From assembly GCA_049340005.1 (NCBI GenBank), contig JBMPIY010000002.1: 64,000 nt of DNA, one strand, 5' to 3'. Every line of letters begins with the position of its first letter. Position 1 is the first letter of the stretch. Position numbers and translations under genes: made by a program. This DNA is from CAXBDP01 sp963974465 (GTDB taxonomy: Bacteria > Bacteroidota > Bacteroidia > Cytophagales > Cyclobacteriaceae). This document shows positions 55,862-64,000 of this stretch, piece by piece. The notes below the pieces were generated by a model that made no database searches, was not told where the DNA came from, and saw only the letters and a program-made list of their open reading frames with translations.

Positions 55862-57541
55862 ATGTCGAACGAAAAAATCATCTTTTCTATGGCTGGGGTG
55901 AGTAAAATCTACCCTCCCAAGAAACAAGTACTGAAAAACATCTACTTATCATTTTTTTACGGAGCCAAAATTGGTGTACTGGGTCTCAATGGATCAGGTA
56001 AATCATCCTTGCTCAAAATCATTGCGGGCATCGATAAGGAATTCTTGGGTGAAGTAGTCTTCTCTCCAGGATACACTGTGGGTATGTTAGAGCAAGAACC
56101 TTTGCTCGATCCAGAAAAAACCGTAAAAGAAATAGTAGAAGAGGGTGCTGCGGAAACGGTAGCACTTCTAAAGCAATTCGAAGAAATCAACGAGAAATTT
56201 GGTGATTCGGAAATATTAGACAATCCAGATAAAATGGAAAAGCTAATTGAAGAGCAAGCTAAGGTTCAAGAAAAATTGGATCATTTGAATGCTTGGGAAC
56301 TTGACACCAAACTTGAGCGAGCAATGGATGCTCTAAGGACGCCTCCAAGCGATGCGAAAATTGCAAACCTTTCTGGTGGTGAAAAAAGGCGGGTGGCTTT
56401 GTGCCGTTTGCTACTTCAAGAGCCTGATGTGTTGCTATTGGATGAGCCTACCAACCACCTGGATGCAGAATCTGTTCATTGGCTTGAGCAGCACCTTCAG
56501 CAATACAAGGGAACAGTAATAGCCGTAACTCACGACCGTTATTTCCTAGACAATGTTGCTGGTTGGATACTTGAATTAGACCGTGGCGAAGGAATTCCTT
56601 GGAAAGGTAATTACTCAAGCTGGCTTGATCAAAAGCAGACTCGACTTGCCGATGAAGAGAAGACTGAATCGAAAAGGCAAAAAACATTACAACGAGAGCT
56701 TGAGTGGATTCGAATGACGCCAAAAGCCAGGCAAGCAAAAGGCAAAGCCCGTTTGAGTGCTTATGACAAAATGGTAAGCGAAGACAGTAAAGAAAGAGAG
56801 GCCAAACTAGAACTATTTATACCGCCAGGACCAAGATTAGGCACGAAAGTACTTGAAGTTGAAGGCGTTTCTAAAGCATTTGGCGATAAGCTTTTGTACG
56901 AAAACCTTAGCTTTTCACTTCCACAAGGTGGTATTGTGGGTGTTATCGGACCCAATGGTGCTGGTAAGACTACACTATTCAATATGATAACGGGAAGATT
57001 AAAACCCGATACTGGAACCTTTGATGTAGGTCCAACCGTGAAAATTGGCTATGTAGATCAAGAGCATGATAATCTTGACCCTAACAAATCTGTATGGGAA
57101 ACTATATCAGGTGGTAATGAACTGATTGACTTGGGAGGAAAGCAAATCAATAGCCGGGCTTATGTAAGTAAGTTCAACTTTGCAGGTGCTGATCAAGAGA
57201 AGAAAGTTGGTTTACTCTCTGGTGGTGAACGAAACCGAGTACACTTGGCAGTAACGTTAAAGCAAGGAGCCAATCTTCTATTACTAGATGAGCCAACAAA
57301 CGATCTTGATGTAAACACACTTAGAGCATTGGAAGAAGCTCTCGAAAACTTTGCAGGTTGTGCTGTAATCATCTCCCACGATAGATGGTTCCTAGATAGA
57401 ATTGCTACGCATATTTTAGCATTCGAAGGCGACTCGCAAGTTTACTGGTTTGAAGGCGGCTACACAGAATACGAGGAAAATAAGAAAAAACGACTTGGTG
57501 ATATCACACCAAAACGTATTCGATATAAAAGTATTAATTAG
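55862..57541 (+). CDS. ettA: Energy-dependent translational throttle protein EttA
   Basis: ABC-F protein of 559 residues that binds the ribosomal E site. Two ABC domains: GLNGSGKSS / [11 protein letters not shown] / [12 protein letters not shown] and GPNGAGKTT / [11 protein letters not shown] / [12 protein letters not shown], with the P-site tRNA interaction linker and the arm typical of EttA. A perfect 14-base hairpin follows. Confidence 0.95.
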   Translation: MSNEKIIFSMAGVSKIYPPKKQVLKNIYLSFFYGAKIGVLGLNGSGKSSLLKIIAGIDKEFLGEVVFSPGYTVGMLEQEPLLDPEKTVKEIVEEGAAETVALLKQFEEINEKFGDSEILDNPDKMEKLIEEQAKVQEKLDHLNAWELDTKLERAMDALRTPPSDAKIANLSGGEKRRVALCRLLLQEPDVLLLDEPTNHLDAESVHWLEQHLQQYKGTVIAVTHDRYFLDNVAGWILELDRGEGIPWKGNYSSWLDQKQTRLADEEKTESKRQKTLQRELEWIRMTPKARQAKGKARLSAYDKMVSEDSKEREAKLELFIPPGPRLGTKVLEVEGVSKAFGDKLLYENLSFSLPQGGIVGVIGPNGAGKTTLFNMITGRLKPDTGTFDVGPTVKIGYVDQEHDNLDPNKSVWETISGGNELIDLGGKQINSRAYVSKFNFAGADQEKKVGLLSGGERNRVHLAVTLKQGANLLLLDEPTNDLDVNTLRALEEALENFAGCAVIISHDRWFLDRIATHILAFEGDSQVYWFEGGYTEYEENKKKRLGDITPKRIRYKSIN

Positions 57542-57558
57542 ATCATATTTCCAATACT

Positions 57559-57593
57559 AAATATAGCCCTGATTTTCAGGGCTATATTTATTT
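57559..57593 (+). terminator. Terminator after ettA
   Basis: AAATATAGCCCTGA (57559-57572) pairs perfectly with TCAGGGCTATATTT (57576-57589), loop TTT, then a T-rich tail. Confidence 0.85.
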
Positions 57594-57679
57594 TACATAC
57601 ATCAAATCTTACCATTATTAATTTTTAGCTTCAATCCAGATAAAATTTCTTTTCTCATTAAATATGATTACTCACTTTC

Positions 57680-59005
57680 GTGAGAAAAAATAATTACACT
57701 GTGAGACAAATACTACTAAGATCAGGCGCAGAGGAACTCAGCTATGAAATACGAGGAATTGTAAAAAAAGCACGTAAAATTGAGGCTCTAGGATACAAAA
57801 TCACATGGGAGAATATTGGAGACCCCATTCAAAAAAACAATATAGTACCCAAATGGATTAAAGACATAGTAGTTGAATTAAGTCAGGAAAATCAATCCTA
57901 TGGATATGCCGACTCAAAAGGAGTACTCGAAACTAGACAGTTTTTAGCAACAGTCAATAATGCGCAAGGTGGAGCCCAAATTACAGAAGAAGATATTCTG
58001 TTTTTTAATGGACTAGGTGATGCCATTGCTAAGCTCTACCAATTTTTGACTCCTACCGCTCGCATTATTGGCCCTTCTCCTGCATACTCAACTCACAGTT
58101 CGGCTGAAGCTGCACATGCAAATGCAGCACCAATCACCTACTTACTCGATCCAGATAATGGATGGTTTCCAGATATGGATGATCTGTATAATAAAGTGAA
58201 ATACAATCCTTCTATTGTTGGAATACTAATTATTAATCCTGATAACCCGACAGGAATGGTCTATCCTAAGGAGGTTTTGGAGCAGTTTGTGAAGATTGCT
58301 AAGGAATTTAATCTATTAATTATAGCTGATGAAATTTATCAAAACATCACCTATAATGGAAAGAAAACAATTACACTCGCCGAAATAATAGATGATCTGC
58401 CAGGAATCTCTCTAAAAGGTATTTCTAAAGAAGTTCCTTGGCCTGGATCAAGATGCGGCTGGATGGAATTTTATAATAGAAATGTATCAATCGAGTTTAA
58501 CAAACTCTGTCAAGTGCTCGAGAATGCAAAAATGATTGAAGTATGTTCTACTATCCTCCCTCAGCTTGCTATTCCAAAAATATATAGTCATCCATTATAT
58601 ACAAGCTACCGTCAAGATTTGAATAAAAAAATAGGACGAAGAAGTAAGCTTATGGCTGAATTATTAGGCGATGTAAAAGGTATTAAATTCAATCAAACAA
58701 ACGGGGCTTTTTACAATACTATAGTTTTTGATGAAAATGTGCTGAACGAATCGCAATTTCTAGACTTACCAAAAGCCGAGCAAGAATTGTTTGATAATTG
58801 GGTAGAAAGTGAAAAAATGGCGTTGGATAAACGCTTTGTATATTACTTATTATTATCAGAGAAAATCTGTGTTGTTCCTGTCAGCTCATTCTGCTCCAAC
58901 CTTTTAGGCTTCAGAGTAACATTGTTAGAAGAGAACGACAGTTTGTTTATTGATACTTTCAAAAAAATATCTAACGCTATTCAGAAATATTTGAAATCTG
59001 CCTAA
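57680..59005 (+). CDS. PLP-dependent class I/II aminotransferase
   Basis: The 441 residues start at a GTG. The PLP lysine is in KGISKEVPWPGSRCGWMEF, with NPDNPTGMV and IADEIYQNI upstream, all aspartate-aminotransferase-fold hallmarks. It is longer than the usual 390-400 residues with an insertion near residue 360. The substrate is not readable and neighbours are unrelated. A near-palindrome around TGCCATGGCA follows at 59006-59031. Confidence 0.85.
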   Translation: MRKNNYTVRQILLRSGAEELSYEIRGIVKKARKIEALGYKITWENIGDPIQKNNIVPKWIKDIVVELSQENQSYGYADSKGVLETRQFLATVNNAQGGAQITEEDILFFNGLGDAIAKLYQFLTPTARIIGPSPAYSTHSSAEAAHANAAPITYLLDPDNGWFPDMDDLYNKVKYNPSIVGILIINPDNPTGMVYPKEVLEQFVKIAKEFNLLIIADEIYQNITYNGKKTITLAEIIDDLPGISLKGISKEVPWPGSRCGWMEFYNRNVSIEFNKLCQVLENAKMIEVCSTILPQLAIPKIYSHPLYTSYRQDLNKKIGRRSKLMAELLGDVKGIKFNQTNGAFYNTIVFDENVLNESQFLDLPKAEQELFDNWVESEKMALDKRFVYYLLLSEKICVVPVSSFCSNLLGFRVTLLEENDSLFIDTFKKISNAIQKYLKSA

Positions 59006-59065
59006 CATGAATTGCCATGGCAAATTCATTAGTTTCAAATTAATAATTAATTGTTAATTTGAACT

Positions 59066-60400
59066 ATGAAAGCCAAAATTCAGATCACATGGGGGTTTAT
59101 TAAGTCAAGCTTTGCATTTGTTCCTACAATAATGAGTGTAGCAGCCGTTTTTACTGCCTACTTCTTTATTTATGTAGATAAGCTTGACAACCCTACCATC
59201 AATGATATTAGCAGTTATGTATACAATGGTGGTGCGGATGGCGCTAGAACACTCCTTTCTACCATTTCCGGTTCGATGATTGGCATAGCAGGGGTTTCAT
59301 TTTCAATCACCATTGTTGCCCTTACCCTAGCATCGGGCCAGTTTGGCCCTCGTCTTTTACGTAATTTCATGAAAGATCTGGGAAATCAGTTTGTACTAGG
59401 CACTTATATTTCCACATTTATCTACTGTCTATTTGTAATACAGGCAATCCGATCTACAGGCGATATCGAATTTATTCCAAGATTATCCGTAGCATTTGCT
59501 ATGGTGCTCGCAATACTCGGCCTAGGTGTTTTAATTTTCTTTTTTCATTATATATCCACCTCTATACAGGCCGATTATGTAATTGCCGATGCCTACCGTG
59601 ACTTAGGAAGAGCCATAGACAAAAGCTTTCCTGAAAGTGTTGAAATATCCGAGGGTAAAAAATTTACGACCAACACACAATTAACTATTAATGACAAATC
59701 CCGAAAGGAAGTACAACAAATTAAGGCTAGTAAAAGTGGCTATATACAAGCCATAGACTATGAAGGCTTAGTAGCTATAGCCCAAAAGGAAGACTTGATT
59801 ATAGAGATAGATTTGATGCCGGGTGACTACCAAATGATGGGTAGCGTAATCATGACTATCAAGACGAATAAAAACAATTTGGATGTGAGTGATAAACTCA
59901 ACGACTGTATGATTGTGGGCAAACAAAAAACTTCTGATCAGGATTTGGAATACTCTATAGATCAATTGGTGGAGATTGCTGTACGAGCTTTATCTCCCGG
60001 CGTAAATGACCCAACCACAGCCATTACTTGTATCGATCATCTAAGCTCCGCTCTTTCAGTTATTGCCCTAAGGCAATTTCCACCTAATAATTATATGGAT
60101 AGTGATGAACAATTGAGAGTAATTGCCAAGCCTTTTTCATTTACTGGAATGTTCAATACGGCTTTCGATCAGATTAGGCAAAATGGTAATAACACTGAGG
60201 CTGTATGCGTGAGATTACTGCAAGTATTTGAAAAATTAGCGCCAATTATGATTACCAAGGAGCAAAAGGATGTAATTGCTCTACATGCTAAAATGGTGCA
60301 TTCGGCAAGTGAGAAAAATTTTTCAGAATATAGAGATAAGGAAATAATCGCTGAATTATACAGAAAGGTAATGCAAAAATTGGCTGCAAATATGTATTGA
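59066..60400 (+). CDS. DUF2254 multi-pass membrane protein
   Basis: The 444 residues have four membrane helices near the N-terminus (FIKSSFAFVPTIMSVAAVFTAYFFIYV ...) and a long cytoplasmic part with VRALSPGVNDPTTAITCIDHLSSAL, the diagnostic DUF2254 sequence. Function unknown; single gene. Confidence 0.9.
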   Translation: MKAKIQITWGFIKSSFAFVPTIMSVAAVFTAYFFIYVDKLDNPTINDISSYVYNGGADGARTLLSTISGSMIGIAGVSFSITIVALTLASGQFGPRLLRNFMKDLGNQFVLGTYISTFIYCLFVIQAIRSTGDIEFIPRLSVAFAMVLAILGLGVLIFFFHYISTSIQADYVIADAYRDLGRAIDKSFPESVEISEGKKFTTNTQLTINDKSRKEVQQIKASKSGYIQAIDYEGLVAIAQKEDLIIEIDLMPGDYQMMGSVIMTIKTNKNNLDVSDKLNDCMIVGKQKTSDQDLEYSIDQLVEIAVRALSPGVNDPTTAITCIDHLSSALSVIALRQFPPNNYMDSDEQLRVIAKPFSFTGMFNTAFDQIRQNGNNTEAVCVRLLQVFEKLAPIMITKEQKDVIALHAKMVHSASEKNFSEYRDKEIIAELYRKVMQKLAANMY

Positions 60401-60401
60401 T

Positions 60402-61391
60402 TCAATTATGCTCTCTCACATTGAGTTTACCATTTTCCCAATCCTCCCGCTCTTTTTCCATTTTGCTCAGCGTTTGAGGATCCATTTCATAACCCGCCAA
60501 TTCTAGCAAATCGGGTTGTCCCGCATTTACCCAAGCTGTGTACCAAAAATCGCCAATCATTTTGATTGATTGCCTCATTCTATACTCTACCTGACCACCT
60601 AGCATATCATGATAAGCCTTAGAGAATGTTCTGGAATAAACGCGGGTAGTAATTTGCCCTCTGTCCTCAAAGCCCCATTTCCTTGCTTCGCCCATTGTTT
60701 CCGTAAGCTCTCTTTCAAAAGTCAACACTGAATCCAAGGCACCATTGGTTTCTTTTAATGCTTGCCATATCCGCTCAGTCGGATCATCAACATAATTTGC
60801 TCTACCAACGAAAAAATCGTATTCATCAGAATACAGCTCTGGCAGTCTAGATTCCCAAAAGCCATGAATCCCATATTGGTTGGTCAATTGCCCATTGTAA
60901 TTGGCTGTAGTATGCAAAGGCACGTTCAAATCACCAATGTAATGGCCTAGATCCGCAGCAAAGCGAAGAATAGCACTTGCATCCTTATTTTCAAAAGCTC
61001 TAGTAAGTTGATTGAATACTCTATACACATTCCATGGAGCAGTGCCATGAGCCATTAATGTATCTTCAGTGAATTTTTTCACTGCCTCATTCCAGTTTTT
61101 TGGCAATTCCTCCAAAGGTTGATTCCCAAAATTCTCTAGATCAATAAAATGTCTTGGAGCCTCCCCTTCCACCGCATATCTACGTCGATCTGGATTTACA
61201 GCATTTTCCGTGATGTATTCAATATTTTTTTTGAAGAACGGAATCATCTCTGGCGGGAGGGTAAAAACCGCCTGCCGATTGATCAGTTTATGGGCAAAAA
61301 AGCCCCAACCAAGCCCGTTGATGGGCATTATCAAAAATAAAATAATCGTCAAAAAACTGATTACCTTTGTATGAAACTTACTCAAAATCAT
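60402..61391 (-). CDS. Zinc-dependent phospholipase C / S1-P1 nuclease-fold protein
   Basis: About 329 residues from the ATG at 61391 (a TTG at 61400 precedes it). A signal peptide (SFLTIILFLIMPINGLG) leads to a mature WGFFAHKLINRQAVFTLP, whose N-terminal tryptophan and histidine are zinc ligands in this fold; ADLGHYIGDLNVPLHTTANY and GIHGFWESRLPEL give others. Secreted; substrate not established. Octamers at 60443 and 61253. Confidence 0.85.
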   Translation of the reverse strand: MILSKFHTKVISFLTIILFLIMPINGLGWGFFAHKLINRQAVFTLPPEMIPFFKKNIEYITENAVNPDRRRYAVEGEAPRHFIDLENFGNQPLEELPKNWNEAVKKFTEDTLMAHGTAPWNVYRVFNQLTRAFENKDASAILRFAADLGHYIGDLNVPLHTTANYNGQLTNQYGIHGFWESRLPELYSDEYDFFVGRANYVDDPTERIWQALKETNGALDSVLTFERELTETMGEARKWGFEDRGQITTRVYSRTFSKAYHDMLGGQVEYRMRQSIKMIGDFWYTAWVNAGQPDLLELAGYEMDPQTLSKMEKEREDWENGKLNVREHN

Positions 61392-61430
61392 GGGTATCAA
61401 TCATATTATTTGTAAATCTTTGAAATATAT

Positions 61431-61461
61431 TTTGCCAATATGAATAAAGACCTTAAATTTG
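61431..61461 (+). promoter_or_regulatory. Promoter of rpsT
   Basis: TTTG (61431-61434), a 19-base spacer and TAAATTTG (61454-61461) form a near-ideal Bacteroidota promoter, 42 bases before the ATG. Confidence 0.75.
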
Positions 61462-61503
61462 CACTCTCAATTTTGAACGAGTCTTTAATTTCTTACATAT
61501 ACT

Positions 61504-61755
61504 ATGGCAAACCATAAATCAGCACTTAAGAGGATCAGATCCAACAACGCCAAGAGACTACGTAATAGGTATCAAGCTAAAACTACACGTACTTTCATCA
61601 AAAGACTAAAAGGCACTACTGATAAAGCAGAAGCTACAGAACTTTACAAAACTGTTTCTTCTATGCTTGATAAGCTTGCTAAAAAGAACATTATACACAA
61701 AAATAAGGCTTCTAACAACAAATCGAAATTAGCGACATTCGTTAATAGTTTGTAA
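61504..61755 (+). CDS. rpsT: 30S ribosomal protein S20
   Basis: The 83 residues are basic and helical: [23 protein letters not shown], then [17 protein letters not shown]. Size and composition are standard. Single gene with its own promoter and terminator. Confidence 0.97.
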   Translation: MANHKSALKRIRSNNAKRLRNRYQAKTTRTFIKRLKGTTDKAEATELYKTVSSMLDKLAKKNIIHKNKASNNKSKLATFVNSL

Positions 61756-61778
61756 TTAGCTCTTTTTAAGACCTATAT

Positions 61779-61810
61779 AAAAATGCTCCGCATGTGTGGA
61801 GCATTTTTCA
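61779..61810 (+). terminator. Terminator after rpsT
   Basis: AAAAATGCTCC (61779-61789) pairs with GGAGCATTTTT (61798-61808), loop of 8 bases. Confidence 0.85.
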
Positions 61811-61869
61811 TTTATTTACATTCTCATATTTTTTGAGTATATTCATTGCCTAACAAATCTCTACTGGCA

Positions 61870-62568
61870 ATGAAAGAATTTCCAAAAAGCCTTTCGATCA
61901 CTGCATGGGCAGAAGAGGATCGTCCACGCGAAAAACTTCTCAACAAAGGTCGCAATATACTTACCGATGCCGAACTGCTTGGCATCTTGATAAGAGCTGG
62001 CACTCGATCTCTCAGTGCTGTAGATCTCGCCAAACATATTCTCGACAGTGTTGGAAACGATCTGGAAAATTTAGCTAGGCTCAGCGTAAAAGATCTGGAA
62101 AAATTTAAAGGGATGGGAGAAGCAAAGGCTATTGCAATTGTTGCCGCACTAGAAATTGGAAAGCGACGCAAAATTCGAATTAGTCTAAAAAAAGTTAAAA
62201 TCACTGCTTCGGAACATGTTTACGATTTAATGAAACCTGACCTTCTGGATTTAGAACGAGAAGAATTTTGGATAATACTTCTGAACCGAGCCAATAAAGT
62301 GCTTAGAAAAGAAAATATCAGTCGCGGCGGCGTTACTGGCACAGTAGCCGACCCGAAAATCATTTTCAAATCAGCTCTTGAATATCTCGCTTGCGGTATA
62401 ATACTCGTCCACAATCATCCTTCTGGGAACCTCAAACCAAGCGCATCAGACATTTCGTTAACAAAAAAATTAAAAGATGGTGGTAAACATTTAGAGATTA
62501 ACGTACTTGATCATATTATCTTTGGAGACAATGGATATTTTAGCTTTGCAGATGAAGGAATATTATGA
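61870..62568 (+). CDS. radC: RadC-family JAB/MPN protein
   Basis: The 232 residues from the ATG at 61870 contain helix-hairpin-helix-type sequence (LSVKDLEKFKGMGEAKAIAIVAALEIG) and the metal motif HNHPSGNLKPSASD, as in RadC. A TTG at 61846 would add eight residues. The role in repair is disputed. The stop overlaps the following ATG by 4 bases. Confidence 0.92.
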   Translation: MKEFPKSLSITAWAEEDRPREKLLNKGRNILTDAELLGILIRAGTRSLSAVDLAKHILDSVGNDLENLARLSVKDLEKFKGMGEAKAIAIVAALEIGKRRKIRISLKKVKITASEHVYDLMKPDLLDLEREEFWIILLNRANKVLRKENISRGGVTGTVADPKIIFKSALEYLACGIILVHNHPSGNLKPSASDISLTKKLKDGGKHLEINVLDHIIFGDNGYFSFADEGIL

Positions 62569-63191
62569 TAAAAAATAGCTGGTTAGTTGCAATCGTAGTT
62601 TTCGTTGTGTTAGCAATTGGGCTTTACACACTTTTTGGCCGAGAAGACAACTCTGTATATGAAGAGGAAATCAATACAGAGCGGGAGGATAAAAATCGCT
62701 TTATGCGCTACAATAACACCTCTCCAATGAGTGATGCCCAAAAAGCAGATTTCAAAGAACTTGAGTATTTTCCAATAGACCCAGAATTCAAAATTAAAGC
62801 TCGCTTAGAAGCAGTAGAATCTAATAAAATGCTCGTTCTGCCAACTAATGATGGCAAAGAAGAACGCTACCTCAAATATGCATACGCCAATTTCATATTG
62901 AAAGGTAAGCAACAAAGGCTGCTGATACTTCAACCAATGGTTAGGCAATTTCAGAACAAACTGTTTCTGATTTTTACCGATGAAACTACAGGAGTGGAAA
63001 CTTACGGTGCTTGCCGATATATCGACTTGGTGAAAGAAAGCGACCAAACTATTACCATCGATTTCAATATGGCTTACAATCCATATTGCGCTTATACAGA
63101 TGAATTTAGCTGCCCCCTCCCGCCAGCAGGAAATCATGTGACAGTAGCAGTAACTGCTGGTGAGAAGGATTTTTTACCTGGCGTTTATTAG
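62565..63191 (+). CDS. DUF1684 protein
   Basis: The 208 residues have an N-terminal membrane anchor (LVAIVVFVVLAIGLYTLFG) and the DUF1684 signature YIDLVKES, IDFNMAYNPYCAYTDEFSCPLPPAGNHVTVAV. Exported, function unknown. It is translationally coupled to radC. Confidence 0.9.
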   Translation: MIKNSWLVAIVVFVVLAIGLYTLFGREDNSVYEEEINTEREDKNRFMRYNNTSPMSDAQKADFKELEYFPIDPEFKIKARLEAVESNKMLVLPTNDGKEERYLKYAYANFILKGKQQRLLILQPMVRQFQNKLFLIFTDETTGVETYGACRYIDLVKESDQTITIDFNMAYNPYCAYTDEFSCPLPPAGNHVTVAVTAGEKDFLPGVY

Positions 63192-63240
63192 AGATTTAAC
63201 TCCGTTTCAAATTATTATTCAAAGGAATTTGCATTTGAAA

Positions 63241-63270
63241 TTTGGCAACCGTACAATATCCCTATTTTTG
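63241..63270 (+). promoter_or_regulatory. Promoter of pheT
   Basis: TTTG (63241-63244), an 18-base spacer and TATTTTTG (63263-63270), 27 bases before the ATG. Confidence 0.65.
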
Positions 63271-63297
63271 CACATTATTTCATTTTGACTTTTTTTC

Positions 63298-64000
63298 ATG
63301 AAGATATCATACCATTGGCTCAAGGATTTCATTAAAATCGAAGAAAGCCCTGAGCAAATTGCAAATATACTAACTGCCACTGGCCTCGAAGTAGAAGGAA
63401 TTGAGAAGTACGAGCCCATAAAAGGCGGCCTAGAAGGCTTAGTAATTGGCGAGGTGATGGAATGTAGCCAACATCCAAATGCAGATAAACTTAGTCTTAC
63501 AAAAGTGGATATTGGCGAAGCTGAATTGGCCTCAATTGTATGTGGCGCGCCAAATGTTGCGACAGGGCAAAAAGTGATTGTAGCCACTGTAGGTTGTACA
63601 CTTTACCCAAGCTCGGGTGAGCCATTCAAAATCAAAAAGAGCAAGATCAGAGGGGAAGCATCAGAAGGCATGATTTGCGCAGAAGATGAAATAGGTCTGG
63701 GAAGTTCGCATGCTGGCATCATGGTACTCGACACCAATTTACCAAATGGCACCCCCGCTGTTCAATATTTTGACTTACCAAATGACATTGTATTAGAAAT
63801 TGGACTGACTCCTAACAGAGCAGATGCAGCATCACATTTGGGTGTAAGTAGAGATCTAAAAGCTGTACTCGGTAGAGAAATTTGTCTGCCTGCGATTCCA
63901 AATCTACCAAAAGCAGAAAGCCAATCGAAAGTTGAAGTAAAAGTAGAAGATACCGAAGGCAGCATTCGCTACAGCGGCATTTCAATCAGTGGTTTGAAAG
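63298..64000 (+). CDS. pheT: Phenylalanyl-tRNA synthetase beta subunit (5' part)
   Basis: The 234 visible residues open MKISYHWLKDFIKIEESPEQIANILTATGLEVEG and contain the EMAP/OB-type tRNA-binding stretch VIGEVMECSQHPNADKLSLTKVDIG and ICAEDEIGLG, then the B3/B4 start (ITPNRADA-like LTPNRADAASHLGVSRDLKAVLG). The gene continues beyond the right edge. Confidence 0.96.
   Translation, partial: MKISYHWLKDFIKIEESPEQIANILTATGLEVEGIEKYEPIKGGLEGLVIGEVMECSQHPNADKLSLTKVDIGEAELASIVCGAPNVATGQKVIVATVGCTLYPSSGEPFKIKKSKIRGEASEGMICAEDEIGLGSSHAGIMVLDTNLPNGTPAVQYFDLPNDIVLEIGLTPNRADAASHLGVSRDLKAVLGREICLPAIPNLPKAESQSKVEVKVEDTEGSIRYSGISISGLK

Larger units (their letters stand above)
442..63123. repeat. Dispersed octamer GCGGGAGG, 39 copies
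   Basis: Plus-strand GCGGGAGG starts at 442, 586, 3240, 5075, 9569, 12767, 15102, 15277, 15594, 22082, 25744, 32830, 35742, 38262, 46377, 49864, 53424, 61253 and 62681. The complement CCTCCCGC starts at 668, 3582, 5296, 10421, 14704, 17257, 21843, 24814, 29565, 32399, 36138, 37810, 44206, 47881, 48363, 51347, 51898, 54825, 60443 and 63116. All but two (37810, 46377) lie in genes. The base 5' of GCGGGAGG is A, G or T, never C, in every copy. Confidence 0.95.

Noticed and set aside
59006..59031. Near-palindrome around TGCCATGGCA as an operator
   Set aside because: It sits directly after a stop codon and is more likely part of a weak terminator or chance; the arms have a bulge.
442..63123. The octamer as a Shine-Dalgarno-like or protein-level motif
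   Set aside because: It lies inside genes, not in front of them, occurs in all frames and both orientations, and encodes different residues, so neither explains the excess.
1..64000. tRNA, rRNA, CRISPR, insertion sequence, prophage or toxin-antitoxin genes
   Set aside because: I looked in all gaps and along the genes and saw none; long direct repeats beyond those listed were not found by reading.

Overview
This is a 64 kb stretch of chromosome from a member of the Bacteroidota, most likely the Cytophagales. The evidence is a PorP/SprF-type type IX secretion protein, MerC and head-GIN families typical of the phylum, promoters of the Bacteroidota form (TTG, about 20 bases, TAnnTTTG), start codons that mostly lack Shine-Dalgarno sequences, and moderately AT-rich DNA (roughly 40% GC by eye). 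The window is dense housekeeping sequence. I see no tRNA, rRNA, CRISPR array, transposase, integrase or prophage gene, and no gene-free stretch above 300 bases.

Layout. 1-4732 (minus strand): start of a division and cell wall cluster in the order mraZ-rsmH-ftsL-ftsI-murE, with a three-box MraZ operator and promoter in front of mraZ; murE runs off the left edge. 4964-11252: a family III CoA-transferase, a large unknown secreted protein, a polyprenyl diphosphate synthase, an alpha/beta hydrolase and a BioF-like synthase. 11295-14031: a PlsB-like acyltransferase and gpsA, a glycerolipid pair. 14157-23766: a POTRA/beta-barrel outer membrane protein, an M48 protease with a PorP/SprF protein, a cyclase-family hydrolase, a sterol-desaturase-like hydroxylase, secreted proteins and meaB. 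23857-27882: MOSC protein, membrane protein, THEP1-like NTPase, HemJ-like protein, SCO1 and cytochrome c, all in one direction. 27879-32598: a surface-sugar cluster (aminotransferase, acetyltransferase, sugar-phosphate transferase, two glycosyltransferases) divergent from a formyltransferase/beta-propeller fusion gene. 34500-40358: M1 peptidase and MerC protein divergent from two Cys-x2-Cys secreted paralogues flanking an ABC ATPase and an FtsX-like permease; the shared control region carries a palindrome over a promoter. 41045-43624: rplM-rpsI-rpsB-tsf with a hairpin before tsf. 43739-46237: PhoB/PhoR-like pair with a pseudouridine synthase. 46415-64000: DUF3108 protein, metallopeptidase, recA, ABC permease, queA, ispD, DUF2795, DUF349, ettA, aminotransferase, DUF2254, phospholipase/nuclease-like protein, rpsT, radC, DUF1684 and the start of pheT.

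The most striking signal is not a gene. The octamer GCGGGAGG (or its complement CCTCCCGC) occurs 39 times in 64 kb, roughly once per 1.6 kb, where well under one copy is expected from base composition. It lies in all reading frames, in both orientations along the chromosome (19 against 20), and inside unrelated genes, so it is selected as DNA and not as protein. It looks like a genome-wide signal comparable in kind to Chi, KOPS or uptake sequences, and I do not recognise this exact word as a described one.
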